Part shown: piece after piece, positions 10,381-19,445 of the stretch | How the letters are laid out: every line of letters starts with the position of its first letter | Numbering within the stretch: position 1 is the stretch's first letter | Assembly: GCA_031258115.1 (NCBI GenBank) | Contig: JAIRNJ010000228.1 | Coordinates: 1 to 40,426 of the forward strand | Length of the DNA stretch: 40,426 bases | Direction of reading: 5' to 3' | Origin: Treponema sp. | Lineage (GTDB): Bacteria > Spirochaetota > Spirochaetia > Treponematales > Breznakiellaceae | Made by a program: the position numbers and the translations under genes | The notes under the pieces: model-generated | Told to the model about the DNA's origin: nothing | The model's database searches: none | The model's input: only the letters and a program-made list of their open reading frames with translations

Positions 10381-11499
10381 TTACCGAATCACATCTTCCG
10401 GCTTTGTGTATTTGCTCTCCATGCCGAACGCTTCGGCTACCGGCTTATAGGTAATGACTCCCTTATAGGTGTTCAGGCCCAGCTTGATCGCCCCGCTGGC
10501 CCGGCAGGCTTTTTCCGCGCCGAGTTCCGCAAGCTGTAAGCCGTAGCTGAGGGTAGCGTTGTTCAGCGCGAAGGTGGAGGTCCGGGCATATGCGCCGGGC
10601 ATGTTGGCCACGCAGTAATGAAGAATATTTTCCATTACAAATGTGGGATCGCTGTGGGTGGTTGGGATGGAGGTCTCAAAACAGCCTCCCTGATCAATGG
10701 CCACATCTACCAATACCGCGCCAGGTTTCATGATTTTGAGCTGTTCCTTTTTGACCAGTTTGGGAGTCTTGGCGCCTGGAATCAGTACCGCGCCTATGAT
10801 AATATCCGCGGTTTTAAGGTATTGGTTCAGGGTAAGGGGATCATTGTAGATGCCTTTCATATTGGGAGGAAGAATTTCCCCCAGATATTCCAGGCGGTTA
10901 AGGTTGATATCCAGGACCGTAACCCTGGCGCCGAGGCCGGCGGCGCTGAAAGCGGCGTTGGTTCCTACTATGCCGCCCCCCAGAATGAGCACATCCGCGG
11001 GGGCTACTCCGGTAACTCCCATGGGAAGCAGACCCCTGCCGCCCTGGGTTCTGGCGGAATAGAAGGCCCCCATCAGGGCGGACATGCGGCCCGCTACTTC
11101 GCTCATAGGCTTTAGCAGGGGGAGGGCATGCCCCTCCTGGACCGTCTCATAGGCCAGGCTGATAATCTTCCGTTCCAGGCAGGCCTTGAGCAGAGGCTCG
11201 TTGGCGGCGAAATGGAAGTAGGTATAAACCAGTTGGTTCTCCTTCATCAGCTTATATTCCGATTCCAGAGGTTCCTTAACCTTGACGAGCATTTCCGCGA
11301 TATTCCACACTTCTTCGGCACTGGGCAGTATCTTTGCCCCGGCCGAAACATACTCTTCATCGGAGATGGCCGAACCCAATCCCGCGCCTTTTTCGATATA
11401 GACTTCATGCCCGTCCTGTACATAGGCCAGGACCGCGTTAGGGGTAAGCCCGACCCGGTATTCATGATTTTTTATTTCTTTTGGACATCCTATTTTCAT
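10381..11499 (-). CDS. ald: Alanine dehydrogenase
   Basis: MKIGCPKEIKNHEYRVGLTPNAVLAYVQDGHEVYIEKGAGLGS and Rossmann segment VLILGGGIVGTNAAFSAAGLGARVTVLDIN. Confidence 0.95.
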   Translation of the reverse strand: MKIGCPKEIKNHEYRVGLTPNAVLAYVQDGHEVYIEKGAGLGSAISDEEYVSAGAKILPSAEEVWNIAEMLVKVKEPLESEYKLMKENQLVYTYFHFAANEPLLKACLERKIISLAYETVQEGHALPLLKPMSEVAGRMSALMGAFYSARTQGGRGLLPMGVTGVAPADVLILGGGIVGTNAAFSAAGLGARVTVLDINLNRLEYLGEILPPNMKGIYNDPLTLNQYLKTADIIIGAVLIPGAKTPKLVKKEQLKIMKPGAVLVDVAIDQGGCFETSIPTTHSDPTFVMENILHYCVANMPGAYARTSTFALNNATLSYGLQLAELGAEKACRASGAIKLGLNTYKGVITYKPVAEAFGMESKYTKPEDVIR

Positions 11500-11592
11500 A
11501 AATTCCTCCTTAAATAATCATATTGATGATTTTATATAATAAAAACTGTTTTTTTCAAGCTGACGAACAGGGAGCAGGACAAAACATTTATT

Positions 11593-11635
11593 TTGAAAGA
11601 GCTTTATTGAAAGAGCTTTATTTGAAAGAACTTCA
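11593..11635. repeat. Three tandem ~14-bp units upstream of ald
   Basis: TTGAAAGAGCTTTA (11593-11606), TTGAAAGAGCTTTA (11607-11620), TTGAAAGAACTTCA (11622-11635). Confidence 0.8.
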
Positions 11636-11650
11636 TAATGATAAAAAGCA

Positions 11651-11676
11651 AAAGCCGTCCCCGCCGGGACGGCTTT
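11651..11676 (-). terminator. Candidate rho-independent terminator downstream of the rlpA-like gene
   Basis: AAAGCCGTCCC-CGCC-GGGACGGCTTT, perfect 11-bp stem; minus strand continues TGCTTTTTATC. Confidence 0.7.
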
Positions 11677-11689
11677 CAATAAAACATAT

Positions 11690-11766
11690 TAGAGTTGTTC
11701 AGCAGTTTCTTAACAAATTCCGCCGAAACGACTTGTTCGATAACCAACCGGGTTATTGAACAAGTC
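11690..11766. repeat. Multi-hairpin intergenic element copy
   Basis: TATTAGAGTTGTTC...; type II hairpin GACTTGTTCGATAACC (11730-11745)/GGTTATTGAACAAGTC (11751-11766), one G-T wobble. Confidence 0.8.
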
Positions 11767-11774
11767 CATTGATC

Positions 11775-12773
11775 TTAAAATTCTTCCCTGATAAGGGCTT
11801 CCCGGAAACCGCCCGCACCGAGCCGTTCGGCGACCATCTGCATGTCTTCGGCAGGTACGCCGGAAATGACTACCCGGTAAAAATCCTGGTACCGCTCGTA
11901 ATTAGGCTGAAAACCCAGGGTAATGAGCCTGTCGAACGTTTCTACCGCGTTTTTGGTGTTCTTAAAGGAACCTACCTGGACACGGTATCTCGCGCCGGTT
12001 CCCAGGGGCGGCAAGGCGGGCCTGATAACTGCCGGGATAATATCCGGCGGCGTGACGACGGGCTGGATCGGGTCTGCGGCAGGTGCTGGAGCCGGCGGCG
12101 GATACGGATATGCCGGAACGGGCGCCGGAACCGCCGTCTGGGGGGCTTGTGGGGCCGGTACGGCCTGGGGAACAGACGCTGCCTGGGGCAGTGGGGCAGG
12201 CGTGTATTGATAAACCGGAGGCGGAGTAACGGTACTCCCCTCGGCTATTTCTACCAGGACCGGAGCGGTACCGGTACTGATCATATCCAGCGCTTCGGCG
12301 GCCGCCTGGGAAACATCGATAATGCGGGCGGAAACATAGGGTCCCCGGTCATTGACCCGTACCACGGCCTGCCGGTTATTATGCCGGTTTGTTACCTTCA
12401 ATAAAGTGCCGAAGGGCAGGCGGGGATGGGCGGCGGTAAATTGAGCAGGGTTGAAAAGCGCGCCCGAAGCGGTAGGACGTCCCGCAAATTCAGCGCCATA
12501 CCAGGAAGCAATGCCTTCCTGCCGGAAGATACCGCTGGAAGGGGCATTCTGTGGTACGGGGTTATCTGCAGGAACCCCGAGAGGACTGTCGGGAGCCGCA
12601 TAGTAGGAATCCACACCAGGATACTCATTGGCTGTGGAATAATCGTTTCCACCGGTGTACCCATCCAGGCCGTAAAAGGGGTTAACCGTCGGATCAACGA
12701 CGTCCTGGGCCGAAACGGTAAAAACTGCGGCCATGCCTAAAAAAACGGCGATAATAGGGCTGCTATATTTCAT
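11775..12773 (-). CDS. rlpA: Septal ring lytic transglycosylase RlpA family protein (DPBB + SPOR)
   Basis: GIASWYGAEFAGRPTASGALFNPAQFTAAHPRLPFGTLLKVTN...VRVNDRGP; C-terminal SPOR-like YRVQVGSFKNTKNA; Pro/Ala linker. Confidence 0.92.
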   Translation of the reverse strand: MKYSSPIIAVFLGMAAVFTVSAQDVVDPTVNPFYGLDGYTGGNDYSTANEYPGVDSYYAAPDSPLGVPADNPVPQNAPSSGIFRQEGIASWYGAEFAGRPTASGALFNPAQFTAAHPRLPFGTLLKVTNRHNNRQAVVRVNDRGPYVSARIIDVSQAAAEALDMISTGTAPVLVEIAEGSTVTPPPVYQYTPAPLPQAASVPQAVPAPQAPQTAVPAPVPAYPYPPPAPAPAADPIQPVVTPPDIIPAVIRPALPPLGTGARYRVQVGSFKNTKNAVETFDRLITLGFQPNYERYQDFYRVVISGVPAEDMQMVAERLGAGGFREALIREEF

Positions 12774-12822
12774 ACTTTTTTATCGGCAAAGTAGAAAAAA
12801 ATATTATGGAATCCAGGGTTAC

Positions 12823-12849
12823 TTTTTCAAAATTTGACCTTTTGAAAAA
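12823..12849. repeat. Intergenic inverted repeat between divergent genes
   Basis: TTTTTCAAAA (12823-12832) - TTTGACC - TTTTGAAAAA (12840-12849). Confidence 0.7.
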
Positions 12850-12949
12850 ACCTCACACCGGGTAAAACATTTTTAGGAACAGGAGGAAAGAAAAGAGGCC
12901 GATACATAACACGTTTTGATAAAATCCGTATTGTCAGAGTGGGGGAGTT

Positions 12950-14269
12950 GTGGTACAAATATCTGGCTATTCGGAGTATAATTTGATACGGAAACATCGG
13001 GTTTTGGAGAGCATACTGCTGTTCCTTGCTGTCCAGGCTGTCCCCCTCTTTGCCCAGAACAGCGGGAATATAGACGATTATCTCACCGTCAAGATTGCCG
13101 TCATGGGTCCCGGAACCGAGCTCTACTATTGGTGGGGGCATATCGGCCTGATTGTGGAATTGAATAATCTTGGCGAGAGCCGGCTCTACGACTATGGTCT
13201 CTTTTCTTTTAACAATGAAAATTTCTTTCTGAACTTTGCGCTGGGGCGGCTGCTCTACAGTTCCGGAGTATCCAGAACGAAACCGAATATCGACCGCTAT
13301 ATCGCCACGAATCGGGACGTGACTGTCTATACCCTGAACCTTCCGCGGGAAACGAAAGAGAAAATATGGGCTTTCGCGGAAGAAAGTGTGCTCCCGGAGA
13401 ACCGGGATTACTGGTACCATCATTTCAAGGACAACTGCTCGACCCGGATTCGGGACATCATTGATTACGGGTTGGACGGCCGGTTTGCGGCGGCTTTTTA
13501 CGATGCTCCCGGACGTTTTACCCTCCGGCAGCACGTTCGGCGGCATACCTATCATTCGCCCTTCTTCGACTGGCTCCTCAACTTTCTCATGGGTCAGAAT
13601 ATCGATACCCCTATTACGGTCTGGGAGGAGATGTTCCTCCCTGCGGAGGTAGGCCGCGCCATTGAAAATTTCACCTATACCGACGATGCCGGAAGCGAAT
13701 GTAAGCTGGTCGGCGGGGTGGAGGTGATCAACCGGGCAATAAACCGGCCACCGGTTCTGGACAGGCCCCGGCGGCAATGGCTACGGGAACTTGTGCTGGG
13801 GGTACTCCTGGCGGCGCTGCTGCTGGCCGTCATGATCGTCAAGGGCCGGGGGAAACGGGCGGCGGAGATTCTCTGGGGAATAAGCCAAAGCCTTCTGGGG
13901 CTGTTTTTCGGCGCCGCAGGGCTGGTGCTCTTTTTTATGACCTTTTTTACCAACCACGATTATACTTACTATAATATCAATATCATCTATATTAATTTCC
14001 TGATCCTGGCGGCGGCGCCGCTGGGTATCCGTTACTGCACCGCCTGGAATGATTTTGATCGCGCCTGGTACGGTTACCTGTTGAAAATCCTCTGGTCTTA
14101 TGTGTTGTGTTTCGGCCTTCTTTCCCTGGCTCTCCGGGCGCTCCCCTGGTTCTGGCAGCAAAACCAGGTGACCCTCGTCCTGGTTTTGCCCTTTGCGGCG
14201 GTCTTGAGTTTCCTGCCGGATCTCATCCTGCGGCTTAAGCGCGGGATTTTCTGGAGATGGTTCAATTGA
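12950..14269 (+). CDS. DUF4105-like membrane protein
   Basis: Signal peptide, GPGTELYYWWGHIGLIVEL...LYDYGLF, FKDNCSTRIRDIIDYGLDG, then several TM helices; start codon uncertain. Confidence 0.75.
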   Translation: MVQISGYSEYNLIRKHRVLESILLFLAVQAVPLFAQNSGNIDDYLTVKIAVMGPGTELYYWWGHIGLIVELNNLGESRLYDYGLFSFNNENFFLNFALGRLLYSSGVSRTKPNIDRYIATNRDVTVYTLNLPRETKEKIWAFAEESVLPENRDYWYHHFKDNCSTRIRDIIDYGLDGRFAAAFYDAPGRFTLRQHVRRHTYHSPFFDWLLNFLMGQNIDTPITVWEEMFLPAEVGRAIENFTYTDDAGSECKLVGGVEVINRAINRPPVLDRPRRQWLRELVLGVLLAALLLAVMIVKGRGKRAAEILWGISQSLLGLFFGAAGLVLFFMTFFTNHDYTYYNINIIYINFLILAAAPLGIRYCTAWNDFDRAWYGYLLKILWSYVLCFGLLSLALRALPWFWQQNQVTLVLVLPFAAVLSFLPDLILRLKRGIFWRWFN

Positions 14270-15141
14270 TAACCGAAAAAAAACCTGATTGGATCCGCGC
14301 CAGGTTTCCTTCCGGAGAAACCTGGCAGGAAATACGGCGAGTCCTGGAAAAGTATAGGCTTCACACGGTCTGCGACGAGGCCCAGTGCCCCAACAAGGGC
14401 GAGTGCTGGGGCATGAAAACCGCGACCTTCATGATTCTAGGAGACATCTGTACCCGTTCCTGCCGTTTTTGCGCGGTGAATTCCGCCCGGGAAGGACGGC
14501 CTCTCAATCCCAACGAGGGGGAGGATCTGGCGGCGGCGGTCGAGGAGTTGGGGATCCGTTATGCGGTCCTCACTTCGGTAGACCGGGACGACCTGCCGGA
14601 CCGGGGAGCCGGCTGTTTCGCCGGCTGTGTGACCGCCCTTAAACACCGCATCCCGGGCGTACAGGTAGAGGTCCTTACTCCGGATTATACCGAGGCGGAA
14701 CTCGTCCCCATCGCTTCGGCAGCGCCGGATGTGGCGGCCCACAATGTGGAAACCGTTCGTTCCCTGCAAGGGATTCGAGATCACCGGGCTTCTTTTGACA
14801 AAAGCCTCGTTACCCTGCGGGCCGCCAAGCTACTCGGCCTTCCCCTCACCAAGTCAAGCCTGCTCCTGGGGCTGGGGGAAACAGAGGGGGAAGTCCTCGC
14901 CGCCATGGATGAACTTCGGGAGGCGGATGTGGACATCCTGGTCCTGGGCCAGTACTTGAGACCCTCGTCCCGCCAGGTCCCCCTGGCGGAATATATCACC
15001 CCCGAACAGTTTGTCCGTTACGGGGAAGCCGCCCGGGAGCGGGGTTTTTCCTCGGTGATTTCCGCGCCCCTGGCCCGTACCAGCTATCACGCCCGGGAAG
15101 GGCATACTGCGGCGTGCGGGGGGAACGGCCATGCGGATTGA
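14257..15141 (+). CDS. lipA: Lipoyl synthase
   Basis: CDEAQCPNKGEC auxiliary cluster motif, radical SAM CTRSCRFC, C-terminal ARTSYHA. Confidence 0.97.
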   Translation: MVQLITEKKPDWIRARFPSGETWQEIRRVLEKYRLHTVCDEAQCPNKGECWGMKTATFMILGDICTRSCRFCAVNSAREGRPLNPNEGEDLAAAVEELGIRYAVLTSVDRDDLPDRGAGCFAGCVTALKHRIPGVQVEVLTPDYTEAELVPIASAAPDVAAHNVETVRSLQGIRDHRASFDKSLVTLRAAKLLGLPLTKSSLLLGLGETEGEVLAAMDELREADVDILVLGQYLRPSSRQVPLAEYITPEQFVRYGEAARERGFSSVISAPLARTSYHAREGHTAACGGNGHAD

Positions 15142-15415
15142 AGCTACCGGTAAACCTTTGGGCTGCAAGCTCATCCGTATCACTGCCGATGTCGAAGACG
15201 GCCTGATCAGGACTTTCTCCATACGGGGAGACTTTTTCGCCAGCCCTGAAGAAGGTTTTGAACGGGCCGAGGCCCGGCTTGCGGGCACACCGGCGGCGGA
15301 ACTGGAAGCCCGGTTCGACCGCCTCCTTGCCGAGGAGGGGGTCGCCGCCCAGGGTATTAACGGCAGCGGGCTCGCGGAGTTGTTCCGCTCCACCCTTGAG
15401 AAAATGGAAGGATAA
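15131..15415 (+). CDS. Lipoate-protein ligase C-terminal-domain-like (LplB-like) small protein
   Basis: 94 aa; KLIRITADVEDGLIRTFSIRGDFFASPEEGFERAEARLAGT; overlaps lipA stop and shares TAATG with the ligase gene. Confidence 0.7.
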   Translation: MRIEATGKPLGCKLIRITADVEDGLIRTFSIRGDFFASPEEGFERAEARLAGTPAAELEARFDRLLAEEGVAAQGINGSGLAELFRSTLEKMEG

Positions 15416-16176
15416 TGGCGTATCAATTCAGGCTTCTGGAAACCGGCTATCATGACGGATACTACAACATGGGGCTGGATGAGGCCCTGCTGGAATCAGT
15501 TTCGGAAGGCGCTTCCCCTCCCTTTCTCCGGCTCTACGGCTGGAAGCCCCCCGCGGTTTCGGTAGGGTATTTCCAGGGCCTCCGGGAAGAAGTTGATCTG
15601 GATGCCTGCAAAAGCCGGGGCATTGATGTGGTCCGCCGTATCTCAGGCGGCGGCGCGGTGTTTCACAACCAGGAACTCACCTACAGCCTGGCGCTGAGCG
15701 AATCCCACCCTCTGGCGATAAAGGATATCAGCGCTTCCTACGAGCAGCTCTGCGCCGGCGTCATCGCGGGTCTTTCGCTGCTGGGGCTGGAAACCCGTTT
15801 TGTTCCCATTAACGACATCCAGGCCGGGAATCGGAAACTTTCGGGTAATGCCCAGACTCGCCGTATGGGCTGCGTTCTCCAGCATGGAACTATACTCCTG
15901 GATAACGATGTAGACCTCATGTTTGAACTGCTTCGGGTCCCTTCGGAAAAGCTGAAAGGCAAGCTCATAGAGAATATCAAAAGCCGGGTCACCAGCCTCA
16001 AGGACTTGGGAGTTGCCGTATCCTTTGGAGAGGCCGCCGGCGCCCTGGCTGAAGGTTTCCGGCGGACCCTGGGCCTGGACTTCCTCCCTTCGGCTCCCAC
16101 CGGCGCCGAAGACCGCCGGGCTCAAACACTGGCGGCGGAGAAATTTTCCGCCCAGGACTGGCTTTTTAAGCGGTAG
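15415..16176 (+). CDS. lplA: Lipoate-protein ligase, catalytic domain
   Basis: MGLDEALLESV...PPAVSVGYFQ...DVVRRISGGGAVFHNQELTYSLAL...GNRKLSGNAQTRR. Confidence 0.93.
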   Translation: MAYQFRLLETGYHDGYYNMGLDEALLESVSEGASPPFLRLYGWKPPAVSVGYFQGLREEVDLDACKSRGIDVVRRISGGGAVFHNQELTYSLALSESHPLAIKDISASYEQLCAGVIAGLSLLGLETRFVPINDIQAGNRKLSGNAQTRRMGCVLQHGTILLDNDVDLMFELLRVPSEKLKGKLIENIKSRVTSLKDLGVAVSFGEAAGALAEGFRRTLGLDFLPSAPTGAEDRRAQTLAAEKFSAQDWLFKR

Positions 16177-16198
16177 TACGCCATTTACGAAGAATATA

Positions 16199-16330
16199 GA
16201 AGCTGGTCCAAAACTTCAGTTTTTGGAACAGCTTCCTTGAATTTAGCGGAAAACCGGGCCTTAGACCGGTTTTTCCAAGAGCTTGTTCCATCGGACCGAA
16301 GGCCCGCGCTAACCGAGTTTTGGAACAAGC
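16199..16330. repeat. Multi-hairpin intergenic element copy
   Basis: Type I hairpin GAAGCTGGTCCAAAA...TTTTGGAACAGCTTC (16199-16235); middle GGAAAACCGG/CCGGTTTTTCC; type II stem GCTTGTTCCA (16281-16290)/TGGAACAAGC (16321-16330). Confidence 0.85.
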
Positions 16331-16401
16331 CCTGTATCTTCATATATTTATTTATCGGAACCGGAGTATGAATCCGCTTACGAATAAGGGGGAATATTCC
16401 C

Positions 16402-16851
16402 ATGAGAATTACGACACGCGGTCGTTATGCGCTTCGGGCCTCTCTGGCCTTGGCAAAACTTGGAAAAGATGGTTCCCCTATATCCATCAATAACCTGGCG
16501 GAACAGGAGAATATCTCCTCGGTATTTCTTGAGCAAATTTTTTTCAAACTCCGGAAGGCGGGAATTGTTTCTTCCGTCCGCGGCCCCGGAGGCGGGTTTT
16601 GCTTTGCCCAGCCGTTGGAGCAGCTGACCGTCAAAAAAATCCTGGACGCCTCCGGGGAGGAACTGAACCTGACGGCCCGGGATAAACATTCCGAAAATTG
16701 CAGCCGGATAGAGAGATGTCTAAGTCATTTGGTCTGGACCAAGGCGACCGAGCTTATCAATGGCTTTTTCAGCAGTATTACCTTGGCCTCTATTCTGGAA
16801 AACGAGCGTTTCGATCCCGGCAGTGATAAAGCGGGCGGAATAGCCTCCTGA
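16402..16851 (+). CDS. Rrf2 family transcriptional regulator (IscR-like)
   Basis: MRITTRGRYALRASLALAKLG...SSVFLEQIFFKLRKAGIVSSVRGPGGGFCFA; NCSRIERCLSHLVW. Confidence 0.93.
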   Translation: MRITTRGRYALRASLALAKLGKDGSPISINNLAEQENISSVFLEQIFFKLRKAGIVSSVRGPGGGFCFAQPLEQLTVKKILDASGEELNLTARDKHSENCSRIERCLSHLVWTKATELINGFFSSITLASILENERFDPGSDKAGGIAS

Positions 16852-16930
16852 ATCCCCTGTTTAGCCATAGAAATTCTTCCTACGGTTTTGTGAGTGAAAA
16901 GCCTTGTTTTGAAGCCGTTGATTTTGTAGT

Positions 16931-18439
16931 ATGTACCTGATGGAGTTGTGCATAGTGGCGTACAGAACGGACAGGGAAGCCTATACCAAAGTCATAGAGA
17001 TCTTTCGGAGACAGCGGAAAGGCGCTACCATAGCGGATATTTCCGCAAAATCAGGGTTGTCTTTGCAAAAGGTACGGGAACTGGTACCCCGGGCGGCGGA
17101 TGAATATTCCGCCCGGCTTGAGGTTACCGAATCCGGGGAGATCCTCTACTCGTTCCCCCGGGGGTTTACCAGCAAATACCGGGGTTTCAGGGCTGTTCTG
17201 GGCCGTTTTCTGGAAAAATCCGGCAAACTGCTTAAAATTGCCGGTACCTGGTTCTTCAAAGTCTGGATTATGGTGATGCTGGTGGGCTATTTCGTCCTTT
17301 TTATGCTTATCGCCCTGGCGACACTGGTGATTTCCGTGGCTGCCGCCTCCGGTTCCAATAACAGCCGCTCTTCCCGGCGGCATTCCGGCGGAGGCCTTTT
17401 CTTCACGTCAAGTATATTTGATTTAATTATACGAATATGGTTTTATTCGGAGTTGACCAAATCCCTGGACGGCAGGCACTACCGGAGGAATTCCCGGGAG
17501 GCCCCGAAAGGCCGCCCTCTGTACAAGGCTATCTTTTCCTTTGTCTTCGGTGAGGGCGACCCCAATGCGGGCTGGACTGAAAAGGAAAACCAGAGCGTCA
17601 TCGCCTATATCCAGGCCCATCAGGGGGTTATATCTTTGCCGGAATATATGACCCTCACCGGGATGGCCCCGGTAGAAGCGGAGGAAGGAATCATCGCCTT
17701 CTGTACCGAATTCGGCGGTTCCCCGGAGGTTACCGGGGACGGAACCATTGTGTATCGTTTTGACGAGTTACTGCGCCGTACCGACACCGGGAACCGGTCT
17801 TTCCCGGGCCTTTCGGCCCCGGTTAAACGGCTCTTCTCGTTCTCGTCAAATTCCGGAAAAATGAACGGCTGGTTCGCCCTGATCAATGGGGTAAACCTAG
17901 GCTTCGGCGGCTATTTCCTGTTCAACGCCCTCAAATCGGGGCAGATACTGACTCAGGCCCACTTAAACGCCGCCTCGTATCTCTACGGCGTGACATACCT
18001 GCTTTTCTCCCAGATAGTAAGCAACCCTCTCCCCTTCCTGATCATCGGTCTGGGCATTGTACCTTTGGTTTTCTCCCTCTGCTTCTGGCTTATTCCCTCG
18101 ATCCGTTTCCTGGGAATGAAGAAGCGCAACGAGAAGCTCAAGCTGGAAAATCTCAGGAAGGACGGTTACCGCCGTATCTGGGACAATCCCCTTTCGGTGA
18201 CGGACAAAGATATCAACCCCCAGGCCCCGGAGTGCCGTCCCCGGAATCTGTCCGCCGCCCGGGAACAGGTGATCAAGGAACTGGGTTCCTATGCGGTTCC
18301 GGACGTGGCCATAGGGGATGCCGGCACGGTCTATGTATTCAAGGAGTTGGACCGGGAGAAGGCCGCGCTGGAAAACTACCGCGCCACAGTGGACGCCGGC
18401 GCTTCCGCCTTGGGCAAGACGGTGTTCGACAGCGAATAA
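16931..18439 (+). CDS. Membrane protein with repeated small winged-helix-like modules
   Basis: 502 aa; TM segments; recurrent 'G.I.Y.F' segments (SGEILYSF, DGTIVYRFDEL, AGTVYVFKEL) each after a helical HTH-like stretch. Confidence 0.6.
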   Translation: MYLMELCIVAYRTDREAYTKVIEIFRRQRKGATIADISAKSGLSLQKVRELVPRAADEYSARLEVTESGEILYSFPRGFTSKYRGFRAVLGRFLEKSGKLLKIAGTWFFKVWIMVMLVGYFVLFMLIALATLVISVAAASGSNNSRSSRRHSGGGLFFTSSIFDLIIRIWFYSELTKSLDGRHYRRNSREAPKGRPLYKAIFSFVFGEGDPNAGWTEKENQSVIAYIQAHQGVISLPEYMTLTGMAPVEAEEGIIAFCTEFGGSPEVTGDGTIVYRFDELLRRTDTGNRSFPGLSAPVKRLFSFSSNSGKMNGWFALINGVNLGFGGYFLFNALKSGQILTQAHLNAASYLYGVTYLLFSQIVSNPLPFLIIGLGIVPLVFSLCFWLIPSIRFLGMKKRNEKLKLENLRKDGYRRIWDNPLSVTDKDINPQAPECRPRNLSAAREQVIKELGSYAVPDVAIGDAGTVYVFKELDREKAALENYRATVDAGASALGKTVFDSE

Positions 18440-18534
18440 AAAGATTTCGGGAAGGTTCCCGGGAAGCTCGGGAGACTTTGCGAAGCAATGTCCCAGGGTT
18501 CTAACCCGTTATGCCGGTCTTTTGAAATCGTCTT

Positions 18535-18636
18535 TATAGAGGCTTTCCCAAAACTTCAGTTTTGGGAAAAGCTGCCAATGAAAAAGCGTGTTTCGCAGCT
18601 TTCGAACCAAAGATTCGTTGGCGAGAAACCTCTATA
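18535..18636. repeat. Multi-hairpin intergenic element copy with terminal inverted repeats
   Basis: TATAGAGG (18535-18542) and CCTCTATA (18629-18636); type I hairpin CCCAAAAC-TTCA-GTTTTGGG (18547-18566). Confidence 0.85.
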
Positions 18637-18650
18637 TTAAGTGTCTGTTA

Positions 18651-19445
18651 TTAAGTGTCTGTTTTACTGAAATTATCCGTGAACCAGCCGATGATTACTT
18701 TCAGCCGTTTTTCAATTGCCGAAGGAATATGAATTCGGTTGGCGATAAAATCGGATACCTCCGCGGCGGCTGCGGCATATACCAATAGGCCGTCAGAAAC
18801 GGGCTCTATGTAGAATTGTGATACAAAGTTGTTTTCCCGGATTACCGGAAATGGTCCTACTGTAAGGCTCCTGAAATTCGTCAGGTTATAGAGCAGCCCG
18901 TATGTTTCGATAACAATTTCGCTGTAGTAATAGGAATTGCCGAAATTGCTGTCCTTGACCCGTATATACATTGTATCTCTAGCAGGCACCGCCCCGGCTT
19001 CGGGAGGATCCGGAACGGGGTCGGTTTTCCGGGGGCCTTCGATACGGGTGGCGTTTTCAAAAAGGGGTATGTACTTATCTCTGGTAGCCGAGTGATAAAG
19101 GCGGCCGCCGAGATTTTTTACTTTTCCCATGGCATTATAGACCGCCAGCAAGTCCGCCTGCCTGCCTTCCGGATAGGGGATTATCTGCAGGGATTCCACA
19201 TAGCAGGTCGCGTCTTTTGCCAGTATGGGCCGGGCGATGATCCTGCCCAGTTCACCCGAAGGAAGCAGCCGGAGGCCGTCGGCAGGGGCCTTGGTTTCGG
19301 TTAATCCGCCGGGAGAAAAAACCGACTTCTGATCCGCCGCGCTCATGCCGGGGAAGACATCCGAAAAGGAGCGGTTCCGGGCGTATAAAGCCGGGGACAG
19401 GGTCAGTATAATAAACAAAAACAACATCCCCGGTCTTTCCTTCAT
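18651..19445 (-). CDS. Hypothetical secreted protein
   Basis: 264 aa with signal peptide (MKERPGMLFLFIILTLSPALYA); adjacent to the sugar transferase; family not assigned. Confidence 0.65.
   Translation of the reverse strand: MKERPGMLFLFIILTLSPALYARNRSFSDVFPGMSAADQKSVFSPGGLTETKAPADGLRLLPSGELGRIIARPILAKDATCYVESLQIIPYPEGRQADLLAVYNAMGKVKNLGGRLYHSATRDKYIPLFENATRIEGPRKTDPVPDPPEAGAVPARDTMYIRVKDSNFGNSYYYSEIVIETYGLLYNLTNFRSLTVGPFPVIRENNFVSQFYIEPVSDGLLVYAAAAAEVSDFIANRIHIPSAIEKRLKVIIGWFTDNFSKTDT

Noticed and set aside
12827-13777. 316-aa minus-strand ORF opposite the DUF4105-like gene
   Set aside because: Low-plausibility protein opposite a gene with signal peptide, motifs and TM helices.
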